Source of the DNA: Chloroflexi bacterium UBA6019
GTDB taxonomy: Bacteria; Chloroflexota; Dormibacteria; Dormibacterales; Dormibacteraceae
Direction of reading: 5' to 3'
Assembly: GCA_002427995.1 (NCBI GenBank)
Contig: DIZV01000011.1
Location: 2,003-29,325 of the forward strand
DNA: 27,323 nucleotides
Shown in pieces: positions 14,599 to 22,408 of the stretch. The notes under the pieces are model-generated. The model saw only the letters and a program-made list of their open reading frames with translations, ran no database searches and was not told where the DNA came from. Position numbers and translations under genes: made by a program. Each line of letters begins with the position of its first letter. Positions within the stretch are counted from its first letter, which is position 1.

Positions 14599-17202
14599 AT
14601 GGAAGGAGCTGAACGCGCACGCCTGCTCGAGGTGCCCGAGGGCCGTGCCCCCTGGCGCAGGTGGGGGCCCTACCTCAGCGAGCGGGGGTGGGGAACGGTG
14701 CGAGAGGACTACAGCGCCGGCGGCTCGGCCTGGGACTTCTTTCCGCACGATCACGCTCGGTCGCGCACCTACCGCTGGAACGAGGATGGGCTGGCCGGCA
14801 TCTGCGACGACCGGCAGACGCTCTGCCTTGCCCTCTCCTTCTGGAACCAGCGCGACCCGATCCTGAAGGAGCGCATCTTCGGTCTCACGAGCAACGAAGG
14901 TAACCACGGCGAGGATGCCAAGGAGTGCTGGTACTACCTCGACTCGACGCCGACTCACTCCTGGATGCGCTGGCGCTACCTCTACCCGCAGGTCGAGTTT
15001 CCCTATGCCGGGCTGGCGGCCGAGAACCGAGCGCGGGGCAGGGACCAGCCCGAGTTCGAGCTGGTCGATACGGGAGTTTTCGACGAGGGCCGCTACTGGG
15101 AGATCACAGCCGACTATGCGAAGGCGTCGGCGGACGATATGAGCATTCGCCTCTCGCTCCGCAACGCGGGCCCGGAGGCGGCCGTGATCGACGTCCTGCC
15201 GACCCTTTGGTTCCGCAACACATGGTCCTGGGGCCTCGACGATCGCCGGCCGGCGATCCGGGCTCAGAGCGGCGGGCTGCTGGCGGAGCATCATGAGCTG
15301 GGCACGTTCACGCTCAGCGGGGACGGCTCGCCCGAGCCCCTCTTCTGTGACAACGAGACCAACACGGGGCGGCTCTGGGGCACTCCCGGCGGGAGCGCCT
15401 TCCCCAAGGACGGCATCCACGACCATGTCGTGAGCGGTGCGGCGACCGTCAACCCCGCTCAGAACGGCACCAAGGCGGCACTCCGCTACCGGCTGGAGGT
15501 CCCGGCCGGCGGCACCGCGGTGATCCGGCTCCGACTGGCCCCGGCCTCAGCTGGTGCAGCGCCGGACTTCGACGCGGTGATGACCGCGCGCGAGGCCGAA
15601 GCCGACGAGTTTTACGCGGGGCTCACCCCGTTGGGGGCGGGCGCCGACCGGGCGCTGGTGATGCGCCAGGCCCTGGCCGGGATGCTCTGGAGCAAGCAGT
15701 TCTACCACTACGACGTCCGCCGCTGGCTGGAGGGAGACCCAGCCGGGCCTCCGCCGCCGGGCCAGCGCTGGACCGGCCGCAACGCGGATTGGCAGCACCT
15801 CGACAACCGCGACGTGATCTCGATGCCCGACAAGTGGGAGTACCCCTGGTATGCGGCCTGGGACCTCGCCTTCCATTGCGTCGTGCTGGCGCACGTCGAC
15901 CCCAGCTTCGCCAAGCATCAGCTGGTGCTGCTCTGCCGGGAATGGTTCATGCACCCGAACGGGCAGCTGCCGGCCTATGAGTGGGCGTTCGGCGACGTCA
16001 ACCCGCCGGTGCACGCCTGGGCGGCACTGCGCGTCTTCGAGATCGACGGAGGTCGCGACTACGAATTCCTGGAACGGATCTTCCACAAGCTGCTCCTGAA
16101 CTTCACCTGGTGGGTGAACCGCAAGGACTCGGCCGGCAACAACGTATTTGAAGGCGGGTTCCTGGGCCTCGATAACATCGGTCCCTTCGACCGCTCCTCG
16201 CTGCCGCTTTCGGGTCGCCTCGAGCAGTCAGACGGTACGGCGTGGATGGCGATGTACTGCCAGAACCTCCTCCAGCTGGCGGTGGTGCTGGCCGAGCACG
16301 ACCACACCTACGAGGACCTCGCCATCAAGTTCTTCGAACACTTCGCCCTGATCGCCTCGGCCTTGAACAACCAGGGGCTCTGGGATGAGGAGGACGGCCT
16401 CTACTTCGATGTGCTCCACCTCGCCGACGGGTCCTCCTTCCCGCTCCGGGCGCATTCACTGGTGAGCCTGATCCCACTCTTCGCGGTCACCACCTTTGGC
16501 CCCGAAACCCTGGGGCGCCTGCGCGAGTTCACGCAGCGCAGCGAGTGGTTCATCCACCACCGGGCCGAGGCGCAGGGCGTGGTCCAGCACATCCACGACC
16601 AGGAGCACTCCGGCTGGCGGATGCTGTCGATCGTCAGCCCGGACCGACTGCGCCGGCTGCTGGCGCGGATGCTGGACCCCGAGGAGTTCCTCTCCGACCA
16701 TGGCATCCGATCGCTTTCGCGCTACCACGCCGAGCACCCCCTGGAGGTCGACGTGGGCGGCGTGATGGCGCGTCTCGACTACGAACCGGGCGAGTCGACG
16801 AGTGGGCTCTTCGGCGGCAACTCGAACTGGCGGGGCCCGGTCTGGTTCCCCGTCAACTACCTGCTGGTGGAGGTCCTGCGCGTCTACCACCGCTACCTCG
16901 GCGACGCCTTCCAGGTCGAATGCCCGACCGGCTCCGGCCGGCGGCTGAGCCTGGACGCTGTCGCCGACGAGCTCTCCCGGCGCCTGGTGTCGATCTTCAC
17001 CGACGCGGACGGCCGGCGGCCGGTGTTCGGGGACCAGCAGCTCTTCCAGCGCGACCCCGCCTGGCATTCGCTGATCTCGTTCCACGAGTACTTCAACGGA
17101 GACACCGGCGCCGGCCTCGGCGCCTCCCACCAGACCGGCTGGACCGGACTCGTCGCGGACCTCGTCATCCGCGCCGGTTCTCAGCCGGGGAGAAAGAGCT
17201 GA
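14599..17202 (+). CDS. GH63-type (MGH1-like) glycoside hydrolase
   Basis: An 867-residue, apparently cytoplasmic enzyme. The N-terminal third is a beta-sandwich domain opened by WGPYLSERGWGTVREDYSAGG; the rest is an (alpha/alpha)6 barrel. Signature segments are YPWYAAWDLAFH with the putative general acid Asp422, GGFLGLDNIGPFDRS, SNWRGPVWFPVNYLLVE and HEYFNGDTGAGLGASHQTGW with the putative base Glu830. These match bacterial proteins annotated as glucosidase/MGH1-like in clan GH-G (GH63), which invert alpha-glucosidic or related bonds. The true substrate (a glucosylglycerate-like solute or an oligosaccharide) is not determinable. No signal peptide. It is 47 bp ahead of the GT2 gene, so it could be transcribed with the downstream operon. 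Confidence 0.88.
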   Translation: MEGAERARLLEVPEGRAPWRRWGPYLSERGWGTVREDYSAGGSAWDFFPHDHARSRTYRWNEDGLAGICDDRQTLCLALSFWNQRDPILKERIFGLTSNEGNHGEDAKECWYYLDSTPTHSWMRWRYLYPQVEFPYAGLAAENRARGRDQPEFELVDTGVFDEGRYWEITADYAKASADDMSIRLSLRNAGPEAAVIDVLPTLWFRNTWSWGLDDRRPAIRAQSGGLLAEHHELGTFTLSGDGSPEPLFCDNETNTGRLWGTPGGSAFPKDGIHDHVVSGAATVNPAQNGTKAALRYRLEVPAGGTAVIRLRLAPASAGAAPDFDAVMTAREAEADEFYAGLTPLGAGADRALVMRQALAGMLWSKQFYHYDVRRWLEGDPAGPPPPGQRWTGRNADWQHLDNRDVISMPDKWEYPWYAAWDLAFHCVVLAHVDPSFAKHQLVLLCREWFMHPNGQLPAYEWAFGDVNPPVHAWAALRVFEIDGGRDYEFLERIFHKLLLNFTWWVNRKDSAGNNVFEGGFLGLDNIGPFDRSSLPLSGRLEQSDGTAWMAMYCQNLLQLAVVLAEHDHTYEDLAIKFFEHFALIASALNNQGLWDEEDGLYFDVLHLADGSSFPLRAHSLVSLIPLFAVTTFGPETLGRLREFTQRSEWFIHHRAEAQGVVQHIHDQEHSGWRMLSIVSPDRLRRLLARMLDPEEFLSDHGIRSLSRYHAEHPLEVDVGGVMARLDYEPGESTSGLFGGNSNWRGPVWFPVNYLLVEVLRVYHRYLGDAFQVECPTGSGRRLSLDAVADELSRRLVSIFTDADGRRPVFGDQQLFQRDPAWHSLISFHEYFNGDTGAGLGASHQTGWTGLVADLVIRAGSQPGRKS

Positions 17203-17249
17203 GGACCTCAGCCGTGTAACAAAGCTGTAACCGAGGGCGGCGATGCTTC

Positions 17250-17990
17250 ATGCCAATGTCCCGCGAAGAGAGTCTCGCGATCATCATCCCGGCCCTCGAC
17301 GAGGAGGCGATCATCGGCGAGGTCGTGACCTCGCTTCGCAGGTCGCTCCAACCCGGTGCCGAGGTTCGCATCATCGTCGTGGACAACGGTTCGACCGACT
17401 CTACCGCCGTCGTGGCGCGGGCGGCCGGGGCGGAGGTCGTGAGCGAACCGACCAGGGGATACGGCCGCGCCTGTGCCGCCGGCGTCGCCGCGGCGGCCGG
17501 TGCCGAACTCATCGTTCTGCTGGACGGGGACGGCGCCGACGACCCGGCCGATCTCGCCGCCATCCTCGCGCCGCTGCGGAGCGGCGAGGCCGATCTCGTG
17601 GTCGGGGTGCGGACCCGCCGCGAGAGAGGCGCCATGACTCTGGCGCAGGCCTGGGGAAACCAGCTGGCGGCCCTGGTTATCCGCGTCATCTATGGCGCCC
17701 GGGTTCGCGACCTGGGCCCGTTCCGGGCGATTCGGCACCGGCATCTCCTCGGGCTCGAGATGGCCGAGATGACCTACGGGTGGTCCACCGAGATGCTGGT
17801 CAAGTGCCTGCGGGCGCGCCTGCGATATCGAGAGGTCGAGGTCTTCTACCGGCGGCGCACCGGCGTCTCCAAGGTCGGGGGCACGGTCGCCGGCAGTGTG
17901 CGGGCGGGCCTGGCCATCCTGGGGACGGTCGCCCGCTATGCGCGGTGGGCACCGGCAGGAACACCCGCCGGGCGAGCGGTGCGGGCATGA
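17250..17990 (+). CDS. Glycosyltransferase family 2 (dolichol-phosphate-mannose-synthase-like)
   Basis: A 246-residue GT-A enzyme. The N-terminal strand AIIIPALDEEAIIGEVV, the nucleotide-binding VVDNGSTDST, and the DxD-type motif LLDGDGADDP (Asp92/Asp94) are classical GT2. The C-terminal GWSTEMLVKCLRARLRYREVEVFYRRRTGVSKVGG matches the subfamily that transfers hexoses to lipid or small carriers. No transmembrane helix. ATG 17250 and 17256 are both possible starts after GAGGGCGG. Its last codons overlap the DUF2064 gene (ATGA). This pairing of GT2 with DUF2064 recurs in many genomes, sometimes called transferases 2 and 1 of selenium/radical-SAM-associated loci (family names recalled). Confidence 0.9.
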   Translation: MPMSREESLAIIIPALDEEAIIGEVVTSLRRSLQPGAEVRIIVVDNGSTDSTAVVARAAGAEVVSEPTRGYGRACAAGVAAAAGAELIVLLDGDGADDPADLAAILAPLRSGEADLVVGVRTRRERGAMTLAQAWGNQLAALVIRVIYGARVRDLGPFRAIRHRHLLGLEMAEMTYGWSTEMLVKCLRARLRYREVEVFYRRRTGVSKVGGTVAGSVRAGLAILGTVARYARWAPAGTPAGRAVRA

Positions 17991-18643
17991 GGCGGCTGTA
18001 CATCGCCGCCAAGGCCCCACGGCCGGGCCTGGTCAAGACGAGGTTGGCGCGCACGATCGGCCAGGACCCGGCGATCGCCCTCTACATCGCCTTCCTGCGC
18101 GATCTTGCCGGACGTTTCTCGGGGAAGGGGTTGGAAGCGACCTGGTTCATCAGCCCCGATGGTTGCTGGCCCGAGATCGAAGAGGCGACCGGCATCGCCG
18201 GAAGTCCCCCGGTCATCGGCCAGGGCCCCGGAAGCTGGGGCGAGCGCCAGGATCGTCTCTTCGCGGCCGCGGCGCGGCGCGGCGAGAACCCGGTGGTCCT
18301 GATCGCCTCGGACTCGCCTCAGATCTCGCTCGAATACGTCCAGGCGGCCTTCACGCGGCTGGAAACGCACGACCTGGTCCTGGGGCCGGTTCGTGACGGG
18401 GGCTATTGCCTGCTCGGCATGCGCGGCTACCACGACGTGCTCGCGGATGTCCCGATGAGCACCCCGCACGTGCTCCAGGCCATTCGATGCAGCGCCGTTT
18501 CCCGCGGCCTCAGCGTTGCGCTGCTGCCGGGGACCTTTGATGTTGATGAGATCGAGGACCTTGCGCCACTGGAGGCGGCGTGCCGCCAGCGCGCCGACTT
18601 AGGCGAGACCCGTCGCGCCCTCGCCCACGCCGGTGGCGGCTGA
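17987..18643 (+). CDS. DUF2064 / TIGR04282-family glycosyltransferase-like protein
   Basis: A 218-residue GT-A-fold protein resembling CofC/MobA nucleotidyltransferases. The N-terminus LYIAAKAPRPGLVKTRLAR is the family hallmark, followed by GERQDRLF, the acidic LIASDSPQIS and GPVRDGGYCLLGMR. Members use nucleotide sugars or phosphates; the product is unknown. The gene starts inside the stop codon of the GT2 gene and its own end overlaps the oxidoreductase start by 11 bases, indicating tight co-translation. The family was originally named as selenodomain-associated, which is worth noting given the TGA-containing gene four genes downstream. Confidence 0.87.
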   Translation: MRRLYIAAKAPRPGLVKTRLARTIGQDPAIALYIAFLRDLAGRFSGKGLEATWFISPDGCWPEIEEATGIAGSPPVIGQGPGSWGERQDRLFAAAARRGENPVVLIASDSPQISLEYVQAAFTRLETHDLVLGPVRDGGYCLLGMRGYHDVLADVPMSTPHVLQAIRCSAVSRGLSVALLPGTFDVDEIEDLAPLEAACRQRADLGETRRALAHAGGG

Positions 18644-20183
18644 GGTGATCCAGCGTCTTCGACCGTATGGATGGGGACTCTTCGCCGGACTCTGGGCGGG
18701 GCTCGCGATGGCGGTCACGAGCGCGCTTCTGCGGCTCTACGGCGGCGTTTCGCTCCATTCCGAATTGGGGGGCGACCTCGTCCTCCCCCATGTTCCGGTC
18801 GACCAGTTCCTCGCCCTGCTCGGCCGTCTCGGTGGCCCCCTGATGGCCAAGGAGCTCGCCCTCCTGGGAGATCTGCCCGGGCTGGTCGGGGCCGGGCTGG
18901 CCAGCGGTGTCCTCTTCGCGGCGGCGACGCAACGCTTCGCGCGCGGACTGCATCCAACTCGCTCTGCCGTGGTGTTCGTGCTCGCCGCCGTGGCGATCGC
19001 CTGGCTGGGCACCCTGGCGGTGCTCTGGCCGGTCGCCGGCGCTGGATACACCGGTCTCCCGGTCGGGGCCGCGCGGGCGGCGACCGCTGCCGGCCTTCTC
19101 CTCACCTATGCGGTGTTCGGGGGTGCCCTGCTGGCCTATCGCACCCTCGCCGGGCGTCGAGGGCCACGACCGGGCCCGGGCGGCGTGGTCAGTCGCCGCT
19201 CCGCCCTCCTGGCCGGTTCGGGCCTGGCCCTCGCGGCCGCGACGGGGCTCCTCGCCCGGCAACTCCTGGAGCGATCCGATCTCGGCTATGACGGATTGCA
19301 GTACCGAGGGACGGCGCCGATCACCCCGGTCGACGAGTTCTACGTCGTGACCAAGAACCTGATCGATCCCCGGGTCGAGGCGTCCAACTGGAAGCTCGAG
19401 GTGGTCGGGCTGGTGGACCGGCCGGCCAGCTACAGCCTCGACGCGCTGCGCAAGCTGACCGCCACCGAGCACGAGATGACGCTCGAGTGCATCAGCAACT
19501 ACATCGGCGGGGGACTGATCAGCAACGCTCGCTGGAAGGGCGTGTCGCTGCCGTCGCTTCTGGGGTCGTCCGGCATCCAACCGGGCGCTTCACAGGTCAA
19601 CCTGCGTTCTGTCGGTTACGTGATCAGCGCGTCGCTGGAAGAGGCCATGGACCCTCTCGCGCTGATCGCCTATGAGATGAACGGTGCCGCCCTGCCGGAC
19701 CGGCACGGGTTCCCGGCCCGGGCGCTGATGCCCCGGAACTACGGCGAGTTCAGCGCCAAGTGGATCACCCAGATCGAAGTCACCCGGGGACCCGAGGTCG
19801 GCTACTACGAGCTCCAGGGCTGGAACGCGCATTTCGTCCACACCATGGCGCGTTTCTCGGCTCCTCGAAATGGCCACATCGTGGCCAGGTCGGCGGGCCC
19901 GATCCGGCTGGCCGGAATCGCCTTCGCCGCCGGGCGTGGGATCTCGAAGGTCGAGGTGAGCACCGACGGAGGGGCGACGTGGCGCACGGCGGCCCTTGAC
20001 ATCCCCGGCACCCGCGCCAGCTGGACCCTCTGGAGCCTGGCGTGGACACCCTCCGCGGCTGGGAGGTATTCACTGGGGGTGCGTGCCGTCGACGGTGAAG
20101 GCAACCCGCAGACGGCGCGCGACCACGGAACGGCACCCGCCGGGGCGACCGGATTTCATCGAATCGATGTCGTGGTCGCCTAG
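18633..20183 (+). CDS. Membrane-anchored sulfite-oxidase-type molybdopterin oxidoreductase
   Basis: A 516-residue protein. The first 180 residues hold about four hydrophobic helices (GLFAGLWAGLAMAVTSALL, GLVGAGLASGVLFAAA, AVVFVLAAVAIAWLGTLAVLWPVAG, GLLLTYAVFGGALLAYRTLAG). These are followed by a basic segment and another hydrophobic stretch (SRRSALLAGSGLALAAATGLL) that looks like an export or anchor sequence. The catalytic domain has the molybdenum-ligating Cys286 in LECISN, the GFPARALMPRNYG segment and a C-terminal Mo-co dimerisation domain (ISKVEVSTDGGATWRTA ... ARDHG). Related enzymes oxidise sulfite or reduce S- and N-oxides outside the membrane. Start GTG 18633 overlaps the DUF2064 gene; its TAG shares one base with the next start. 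Confidence 0.88.
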   Translation: MAAEVIQRLRPYGWGLFAGLWAGLAMAVTSALLRLYGGVSLHSELGGDLVLPHVPVDQFLALLGRLGGPLMAKELALLGDLPGLVGAGLASGVLFAAATQRFARGLHPTRSAVVFVLAAVAIAWLGTLAVLWPVAGAGYTGLPVGAARAATAAGLLLTYAVFGGALLAYRTLAGRRGPRPGPGGVVSRRSALLAGSGLALAAATGLLARQLLERSDLGYDGLQYRGTAPITPVDEFYVVTKNLIDPRVEASNWKLEVVGLVDRPASYSLDALRKLTATEHEMTLECISNYIGGGLISNARWKGVSLPSLLGSSGIQPGASQVNLRSVGYVISASLEEAMDPLALIAYEMNGAALPDRHGFPARALMPRNYGEFSAKWITQIEVTRGPEVGYYELQGWNAHFVHTMARFSAPRNGHIVARSAGPIRLAGIAFAAGRGISKVEVSTDGGATWRTAALDIPGTRASWTLWSLAWTPSAAGRYSLGVRAVDGEGNPQTARDHGTAPAGATGFHRIDVVVA

Positions 20184-21316
20184 TGCGTCCGCTTGCGCTC
20201 GTCACCGGCGGCGCGGGTCTGATCGGGTCCCACCTCGCCGATCAGCTCCTCGTCGAGGGCTGGCGGGTGCGAATCCTTGACAACCTGGAGCCGCAAACGC
20301 ATGCCGGGAAGCCCGCGTGGCTGCCGTCGGCGGCGGAGTTCCACCGCGCCGACATCCGAGACACCGCGGCTGTTCGCTCGGCTCTCGAAGGAGTGGAGGT
20401 CGTGTTTCACGAGGCCGCCTATGGCGGCTACATGCCCGAGATCGCGAAGTTCGTCGAGGTCAACAGCCTCGGCACCGCCCGCCTGCTCGAGCTCATCCGA
20501 GACGAGCGGCTGCCGGTCCGCAAGCTGGTGGTCGCGTCATCCCAGGCCGTGTACCAGGAGGGCGCGGTCACCTGCTCGCGGCACGGTCGCCAATTCCCAG
20601 GGCCACGAAACGACTCCCGGCTGGCTGCCGGCGACTATCGGGTCGCCTGCCCGATCTGTGGCGGAGTCACCGTGAGCACGGCGACGCCGGAGGACGCTCC
20701 GATCGGAGGCGAGACCGTCTACGCCATGACCAAGCTCGACCAGGAGCGGCTGGTGCTCAACTGGAGCCGGCAGACGGGCATCCCGGCGGTGGCCCTTCGT
20801 TATTCCTGCACCTATGGACCGCGCCAGTCCAGCCGCAACCCCTACACCGGAGTGATCGCCATCTTCGCGAATCGGCTCCGCCAGGGATTGGCTCCCGTCC
20901 TCTACGAGGACGGAGAGCAGACCCGTGACCTCTGCTATGTCGGAGACATCGCCCGCGCCAACCTCCTGGTGGCCGGTTCGAGTAGCTGCGACGGGCTTGC
21001 CGTGAACGTGGGCAGTGGCGTCGCCACCTCGGTTCGAACCCTCGCGGAGATCATTGCCGACCGGCTTGGGGTGCGCTGCGACCCGATCGTCCGCGGCGAA
21101 TTTCGACCGGGGGAGATGCGTGACCTCGTTTCAGACATCACTCTGGCCCGCCGCCTGGGCTTTGAGCCCGCGGTTGGGCTCGACGAAGGGATCGGGCGGT
21201 TTGTGGATTGGCTCGCTCGCCAGAACCAGGCAGCGGACGGCTTCGTCGACGCGGAGACGATCCTGCGCCGGAAAGGAATCGTGCAGCCGGCGGCGACCGG
21301 GGTCGCGGCGCGATGA
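20183..21316 (+). CDS. NAD-dependent epimerase/dehydratase, dTDP-L-rhamnose 4-epimerase-like
   Basis: A 377-residue extended SDR. The Rossmann motif TGGAGLIGSH (8-17), Asp33, and the catalytic Tyr180-x3-Lys184 (YAMTK) are present. Residues 131-160 hold a zinc-ribbon-like insertion (TCSRHG ... ACPICGG) directly after YQEG. That insertion characterises the dTDP-L-rhamnose 4-epimerase group, which converts dTDP-rhamnose to dTDP-6-deoxy-talose. The exact sugar here is inferred. Start GTG 20183 overlaps the stop codon of the molybdoenzyme by one base, and the end overlaps the next gene (ATGA). It probably supplies a nucleotide sugar for the GT2. Confidence 0.88.
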   Translation: MRPLALVTGGAGLIGSHLADQLLVEGWRVRILDNLEPQTHAGKPAWLPSAAEFHRADIRDTAAVRSALEGVEVVFHEAAYGGYMPEIAKFVEVNSLGTARLLELIRDERLPVRKLVVASSQAVYQEGAVTCSRHGRQFPGPRNDSRLAAGDYRVACPICGGVTVSTATPEDAPIGGETVYAMTKLDQERLVLNWSRQTGIPAVALRYSCTYGPRQSSRNPYTGVIAIFANRLRQGLAPVLYEDGEQTRDLCYVGDIARANLLVAGSSSCDGLAVNVGSGVATSVRTLAEIIADRLGVRCDPIVRGEFRPGEMRDLVSDITLARRLGFEPAVGLDEGIGRFVDWLARQNQAADGFVDAETILRRKGIVQPAATGVAAR

Positions 21317-21888
21317 CAGGGCTGCTCGACCGCCTCGTGGCCTGCGGCGCCATCACCGGATACACGAGAGAGGGTGCCGTCGACTACCTCATCGCCAAGA
21401 GGCCGACCCTCACCTACAGCATGTATGCCGGCGGACGCGCGAGTCGAGCCAACCGGGCGCGATTCATCGCCGACATGACGCGCCTGCGCGGTCGGGTGAA
21501 CATTGTTTCCCAGGTTGGGCACCTCGCCGTGGCCGGCGGCCGCATTCAACGAACCAACCAGGTCAGGATGGTCGTCGAGTTCGATCACGATGAGGACTTC
21601 GAGAAGGCGATCCGGCTGATCCAGAGGGAGTATGTCGCCGGGCACGGTCGGGAGGCGGCTCGTGGTTCCTGGCTCTATCCGGACGTTCGCGTGACCGGGG
21701 TGAGAGGACCCATCGCGGGGACTTTCCAGGCCACCGCACACCATGCCGCCGCTATCGGCGACCGCTTCGTCGTCCTCACACCTGAACCGGCACCCGCCCT
21801 GCCCGGAATGTCAACATCGCCAGTGCTGCTACTCGACTGCTGGCGGGCCATCCTCTCGGCCCGTCCGCCAGTCGGGGATCCTGCGTGA
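21313..21888 (+). CDS. Unrecognised protein in the GT2/epimerase operon
   Basis: A 191-residue protein with no family I recognise. It looks soluble, with an alternating pattern: LIAKRPTLTYSMYAGGRASRANRARFIADM near the start, NIVSQVGHLAVAGGRIQRTNQVRMVVEFDHDEDFEKAIRLI in the middle and VRVTGVRGPIAGTFQATAHH later. Single cysteines occur in VACGA and LLLDCWRA. The gene starts in the stop codon of the epimerase (ATGA), and the OsmC-family gene begins 17 bp after its stop, so it is firmly part of the operon. No function is proposed. Confidence 0.72.
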   Translation: MTGLLDRLVACGAITGYTREGAVDYLIAKRPTLTYSMYAGGRASRANRARFIADMTRLRGRVNIVSQVGHLAVAGGRIQRTNQVRMVVEFDHDEDFEKAIRLIQREYVAGHGREAARGSWLYPDVRVTGVRGPIAGTFQATAHHAAAIGDRFVVLTPEPAPALPGMSTSPVLLLDCWRAILSARPPVGDPA

Positions 21889-21905
21889 TTCCGGGGGCTC
21901 TGAAA

Positions 21906-22379
21906 ATGGACTCGAATCGACCCGCCTACGTTTCAAAGGTCAGCGTCGTACGCCGACAGGGGCCGATCCGAGAAGCGCGACTTCCGGCCGAGGAGCAGCC
22001 GGTGGTGTTCGGAACCCACGGCGCGGTGCGCGAGCACTACGGCGTCGCACCCGGCCAATACCCGGAGCGGGCAACCACCCTCGACTACGTGGTGGCCGCG
22101 GCGGCCGGTTGACTGGTCGGCACCCTGGGAGGCGCGCTGGAGGCGCGCGGGATCGATGCGTCAAACGGAAGTCTCGAAGCAGCCGCTGAAGGTGACGTCG
22201 AGGTCGAGGACAAGGTGTTGATCATCAAGCGGATCCGGGTCGAGTATCGATTGACCGGGTGCCCGGAGGACAAGCGCGAGGCTGCCGAGCGCGCCCACTC
22301 TCTCCATGCCACCCGCTGCCCGGTGGCCAGGACTCTGTCCGGATGCGTTGAGATCACCACGACGCTCTCCTTCGCTTGA
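21906..22379 (+). CDS. OsmC-family hydroperoxide reductase, probable selenoprotein (in-frame TGA at the catalytic Cys position)
   Basis: Read through the TGA at 22110-22112 the gene encodes 157 residues, the usual OsmC length. Before the TGA are VVFGTHGAVREHYGV, QYPERATTLDYVVAAAAG; after it come LVGTLGGALEARGIDAS, VEDKVLIIKRIRVEYRL, EAAERAHSLHATRCPVARTL and GCVEITTTLSF, all in one frame. In OsmC the first redox Cys follows an AxxAG-type helix start, which is exactly codon 69, the TGA; the second is Cys138 in RCPVAR. OsmC proteins reduce organic hydroperoxides through this pair. Selenocysteine at residue 69 is the best reading; a TGC-to-TGA mutation or sequencing error is the alternative. Start ATG 21906 follows GGGGG by 8 nt; GTG 21885, overlapping the previous stop, is possible. 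Confidence 0.8.
22113..22150 (+). promoter_or_regulatory. Candidate bacterial SECIS element
   Basis: Downstream of the in-frame TGA, GCGCGC (22132-22137) and GCGCGC (22143-22148) form a perfect 6-bp stem with the 5-nt loop UGGAG (22138-22142). The loop begins 26 nt after the TGA, within the range usual for SelB-binding hairpins in bacteria, and contains the GG typical of their apical loops. GC-rich coding DNA forms such stems easily, so this is supporting evidence only. Confidence 0.5.
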
Positions 22380-22408
22380 CGCGAAGTCCGGTGGTGACCG
22401 GACCGCAG

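Noticed and set aside
14284..15426. 380-residue minus-strand open frame across the csp leader and the start of the GH63 gene
   Set aside because: Overlaps two well-supported genes (csp and GH63) and has no recognisable domain.
21031..21040. GGTTCGAACC, like a tRNA T-loop
   Set aside because: It lies inside the epimerase coding frame and no acceptor or anticodon stems surround it.
21885..22112. A separate 75-residue protein ending at the TGA
   Set aside because: The frame continues after the TGA with the second half of an OsmC domain including its second catalytic Cys, so it is one gene.
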